Source of the DNA: Desulfurococcales archaeon
Lineage (GTDB): Archaea > Thermoproteota > Thermoprotei_A > Sulfolobales > WANQ01
Assembly: GCA_027043985.1 (NCBI GenBank)
Contig: JALUDQ010000213.1
Location: 1 to 8,528 of the forward strand
Reading direction: 5' to 3'
DNA: 8,528 nt
Of the stretch, positions 6,414-8,528 are shown piece by piece. The notes below the pieces were generated by a model. It was not told the origin of the DNA. It searched no databases and was given only the letters and a program-made list of their open reading frames with translations. Both the position numbers and the translations under genes were made by a program. Position 1 is the stretch's first letter, and the number at the start of each line of letters is the position of its first letter.

Positions 6414-6459
6414 TTTAAAAACTAGGCTACAAAAGCTAGGACTGAATAGTGGTGATCGC
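6414..6459 (+). promoter_or_regulatory. Promoter and ribosome binding site of the isomerase operon
   Basis: TTTAAAAA at 6414-6421 is a good archaeal TATA box, and a start about 25 bases on (about 6440-6446) would give a leader of roughly 15-20 bases. GGTGA at 6451-6455 is the ribosome binding site and fixes the ATG at 6460. The sequence ATAGTGGT that contains the start of this site (6446-6453) repeats an arm of the upstream inverted repeat. Confidence 0.55.
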
Positions 6460-7455
6460 ATGGAAGACCTCTACCTACGATGGCCAGACATGTTCCGTAA
6501 CATGTTGGAGTCTTGGGGTAAGGTAAGCCTACACTTGAAGCCCAGGACAATAGTATTCTGTGGTATGGGCGGAAGCGGAGTAGTCGGAGACTATGTTTCG
6601 ATGCTCGCATTCCATAAGCCGGGCTTTCCTCCTGTACTTGTGGTTAAAGACTATGAGCTACCCTTGTTCCTGGATGAGAGAGATCTCGTCTTTATTGTCA
6701 GCTATTCCGGTAATACTATTGAAACGATTTCGTGTTTTAATAAAGCATTGAAACGCGGCTTAAATATTGTTGTAATAGCTTCTAACGGTATATTGCTTGA
6801 GAAGGCTGAGGAAGAAAACATACCATACGTAAAGGTATCGGAAAACCTCCTACCCCGTGCAGCCTTACCCGAAATGTTAACGGCGGCTCTAGGCGTACTT
6901 GATTCATCGAATCTAACGCTTGTCTCCCGCAAAGAGGTGGAAGATCTAGTATTATTCCTTCGCCAGAACATGAATAATATTGTTGAGGACGCTAAGATTA
7001 TAGCCGAAGACCTCTACGACCGCATTCCAATAATTGTTGTACCAAACAAGTACTGGGGCCTAGGCTGGAGGCTCAAAAACGAGTTCAACGAGAACTCTAA
7101 GGTACCAGTCAAAGTAGAAATCATACCAGAGTGGGGTCATAACGATATTGTAGGATGGGAGAGAAATGGTAGATATCCCTGGGGTGCGTTAATAGTGCAC
7201 GATATGGATGACGAGGCCTTAGAAGTTCTCATGAACTTTGCAGAAAACTATTACAAACAACTCGGTCTTCCAACAAAAATACTAAGACTTAATGGTAACG
7301 GGTATTTCCAGAAATTAATATATGGTACAATTGTTGGAGGACTAGCATCGGTTTATCTTGCAAGAATGTATAAGGTGGATCCGAGCACTACGAAGAGTAT
7401 ATCCCTGTACAAGAATGCTGTTAGGAAGCTCTCCGATCTTCTAATGAAGAGTTGA
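6460..7455 (+). CDS. pgi: Bifunctional phosphoglucose/phosphomannose isomerase (SIS fold, archaeal type)
   Basis: A 331-residue cytoplasmic isomerase interconverting glucose-6-phosphate or mannose-6-phosphate with fructose-6-phosphate, of the family first described in Aeropyrum and Pyrobaculum. Seen: the first SIS domain with GMGGSG (35-40); the phosphate-binding SYSGNT (81-86); PRAALP (132-137), whose Arg matches the active-site Arg; FNENSK (209-214), with E211 the likely catalytic base; and PEWGHNDIVGW (223-233), where H227 is the likely ring-opening His. The 16-residue spacing between E211 and H227 equals that in the Pyrobaculum enzyme. The terminal VDPSTTKSI segment resembles the family's C-terminal substrate loop. 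The length is normal (about 300-340). It is divergent from the secreted GH57 enzyme and only 6 bases from the following MeaB gene. The two sugar genes fit one pathway: starch hydrolysis outside, then glucose-6-phosphate isomerisation inside. Confidence 0.92.
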   Translation: MEDLYLRWPDMFRNMLESWGKVSLHLKPRTIVFCGMGGSGVVGDYVSMLAFHKPGFPPVLVVKDYELPLFLDERDLVFIVSYSGNTIETISCFNKALKRGLNIVVIASNGILLEKAEEENIPYVKVSENLLPRAALPEMLTAALGVLDSSNLTLVSRKEVEDLVLFLRQNMNNIVEDAKIIAEDLYDRIPIIVVPNKYWGLGWRLKNEFNENSKVPVKVEIIPEWGHNDIVGWERNGRYPWGALIVHDMDDEALEVLMNFAENYYKQLGLPTKILRLNGNGYFQKLIYGTIVGGLASVYLARMYKVDPSTTKSISLYKNAVRKLSDLLMKS

Positions 7456-7461
7456 TAGATA

Positions 7462-8442
7462 GTGGAAAAAACAAGCAAACAATACCTCATAGACCTTGCG
7501 GAGCAAGCGTTAAAGGGAGAAAAACAAGCAATAGCTAAGCTGATAACATTAATAGAGGAATCAATAGAAAACTTCGAACCCATAGCAAGTATAATCTGGC
7601 CCAACACGCTGAGAGCACATGTTATTGGAGTAACGGGCATGCCTGGTGCAGGAAAAAGCACTCTAATATCAAGGCTAGTTAAGCTTTTGAGGAGAGAGGA
7701 TAAGAGAATAGGAATAATAGCAATAGACCCGTCAAGCCCTCTAAGTGGTGGAAGCTTACTGGGAGACCGTATACGAATGCAACGGTATCTTGATGAAGGA
7801 GTATTTATGCGTAGCATGCCTGCTAGAAGAGAAGGAGTACTACCGTGGAGAGCACTTCTCTCACTCGAAATACTTGATGCAGCTGGATACGATTACGTTA
7901 TAATAGAGACTGTTGGAGCTGGACAAAGCGACGTCCAGATAATGAATGTAGCAGACACAGTAATAGTTACAATAATACCAGGTGCAGGCGACGAAATACA
8001 GATGCTTAAAGCAGGTTTAATGGAAATAGGAGACATATACATTGTCAATAAAGCTGATAGACCAGAAGCAGAAACAACCTACAATCAAGTAAAATTCGCG
8101 TTAGAAAACATTGTAAGAGAAGGTGGATGGAAGCCCCCAATACATAAAACAGCAGCTGTAATGAATAGAGGTGTAAAGGAATTATTAGATACAATAAAGA
8201 AACACTATGCATTCCTAAAAGACAAGAATCTATTGGGTAAGCGTAGAGAGAAGCGAAGGCTACTAGAACTAGACATGCTCTTAAAAGCACGGTTCGAACA
8301 GTTACTCGAGGAGAAATTATCAAGTGATAGAGAAATCCTAGAACTAGTGATGAGAGTTAGGAGCCATCAATTAGACCCCGTAACCGTTTCCAAGAAGATC
8401 CTATACGACATAATGCGTTGTCTCCATGAAGCTAGGAGTTAA
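7462..8442 (+). CDS. meaB: MeaB/ArgK-family GTPase (methylmalonyl-CoA mutase chaperone)
   Basis: A 326-residue G3E-type P-loop GTPase. The family protects and reloads adenosylcobalamin-dependent methylmalonyl-CoA mutase; the old 'LAO/AO transport kinase' name is historical. Seen: an N-terminal helical region (1-52); Walker A in VTGMPGAGKST (57-67, K65); IDPSSPLSGGSLLGDRIRM (88-106); ETVGAGQSD (149-157); the switch-III-like GDEIQMLKAG (176-185); the guanine-specificity motif NKAD (196-199); and a charged C-terminal helical dimerisation region (about 255-326). The segment after FMRSMPAR reads REGVLPWRA, where most relatives have a glycine-rich RG-LGG stretch. The start is GTG six bases after the isomerase stop, with no convincing Shine-Dalgarno, so translation may be coupled. 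Family identity is very secure. The mutase is not in this window, so the partner is inferred. Confidence 0.93.
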   Translation: MEKTSKQYLIDLAEQALKGEKQAIAKLITLIEESIENFEPIASIIWPNTLRAHVIGVTGMPGAGKSTLISRLVKLLRREDKRIGIIAIDPSSPLSGGSLLGDRIRMQRYLDEGVFMRSMPARREGVLPWRALLSLEILDAAGYDYVIIETVGAGQSDVQIMNVADTVIVTIIPGAGDEIQMLKAGLMEIGDIYIVNKADRPEAETTYNQVKFALENIVREGGWKPPIHKTAAVMNRGVKELLDTIKKHYAFLKDKNLLGKRREKRRLLELDMLLKARFEQLLEEKLSSDREILELVMRVRSHQLDPVTVSKKILYDIMRCLHEARS

Positions 8443-8481
8443 TTAAGGATAAGAGAGCCTTATACTATTGGAGTGTCTATA

Positions 8482-8528
8482 GTGCAATACGGACTACTGG
8501 TTAGAGTTATCGGAGAATACATAGGCTC
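8482..8528 (+). CDS. Start of an unidentified gene, 3' partial
   Basis: A GTG at 8482 is preceded by GGAG (8470-8473) with eight bases of spacing. The frame stays open to the window end (15 codons, starting MQYGLLVRVIGEYIG), while the other two plus frames have stops. It follows MeaB by 39 bases and would be the third gene of that operon. Too little is visible to name a product. A convergent minus-strand gene ending near 8460 cannot be ruled out because that strand is also open. Confidence 0.4.
   Translation, partial: MQYGLLVRVIGEYIG

Noticed and set aside
7459..7465. ATAGTGG at the MeaB start as another operator half-site
   Set aside because: A 7-base match is expected about once by chance over both strands of a window this size, and it lies inside an operon rather than at a promoter.
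7353..7817. A 154-codon minus-strand frame across the isomerase/MeaB junction
   Set aside because: It is antisense to the MeaB Walker A region and the isomerase C-terminus; its Ser/Arg/Ile-rich composition is that of a reversed coding strand.
1..8528. CRISPR arrays, insertion sequences, tRNA or rRNA genes
   Set aside because: No regularly spaced repeats, transposase-like frame, terminal inverted repeats or cloverleaf-like sequence were seen by eye on either strand.

Overview
The window looks like chromosomal DNA of a hyperthermophilic, heterotrophic archaeon, most likely a crenarchaeote (Thermoproteota) of the Desulfurococcales type. Four things suggest this: GGTG/GGTGA-type ribosome binding sites a few bases before starts, GTG and TTG starts, frequent AGG and ATA codons, and a gene set typical of such organisms (GH57 starch hydrolase, archaeal SIS-fold phosphoglucose/phosphomannose isomerase, isoprenoid (geranylgeranyl) reductase, methylmalonyl-CoA enzymes). 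The assignment to order is an inference; no rRNA or tRNA gene is present to anchor it.

Layout: (1) 2-622 (+) is the C-terminal part of a biotin-dependent acyl-CoA carboxyltransferase beta subunit (propionyl-CoA carboxylase or methylmalonyl-CoA decarboxylase type). (2) 665-1762 (-) is a geranylgeranyl-reductase-family flavoprotein, convergent with the first gene. (3) 1838-2428 (+) is a SpoIIM/DUF95-family membrane protein, divergent from the reductase across a 75-base spacer. (4) 2473-6258 (-) is a 1261-residue secreted GH57 amylopullulanase-like enzyme with an unusual multi-domain tail. (5) A 201-base divergent promoter region (6259-6459) carries an 11-of-12-bp inverted repeat. (6) 6460-7455 (+) is the phosphoglucose/phosphomannose isomerase, followed after 6 bases by (7) 7462-8442 (+), a MeaB/ArgK G3E-type GTPase, and (8) a probable partial gene starting at 8482.

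Two metabolic themes are interleaved. The extracellular GH57 enzyme would release glucose and malto-oligosaccharides from starch or pullulan, and the divergently transcribed isomerase would act on glucose-6-phosphate inside the cell, so a shared sugar-responsive control region between them is plausible. The carboxyltransferase at the left edge and MeaB, the chaperone of B12-dependent methylmalonyl-CoA mutase, at the right both belong to propionyl/methylmalonyl-CoA metabolism. They are separated by about 6.8 kb of lipid, membrane and sugar genes.

The most unusual part is the GH57 protein. Its catalytic module and two tandem W-rich beta domains end in a PGF/PEP-CTERM-like tail (Pro-rich stretch, hydrophobic helix, Arg cluster), but the reading frame continues. 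It passes through a second signal-peptide-like hydrophobic segment into a CBM9/DOMON-like domain and what appears to be only the C-terminal half of a CBM20-like starch-binding fold.
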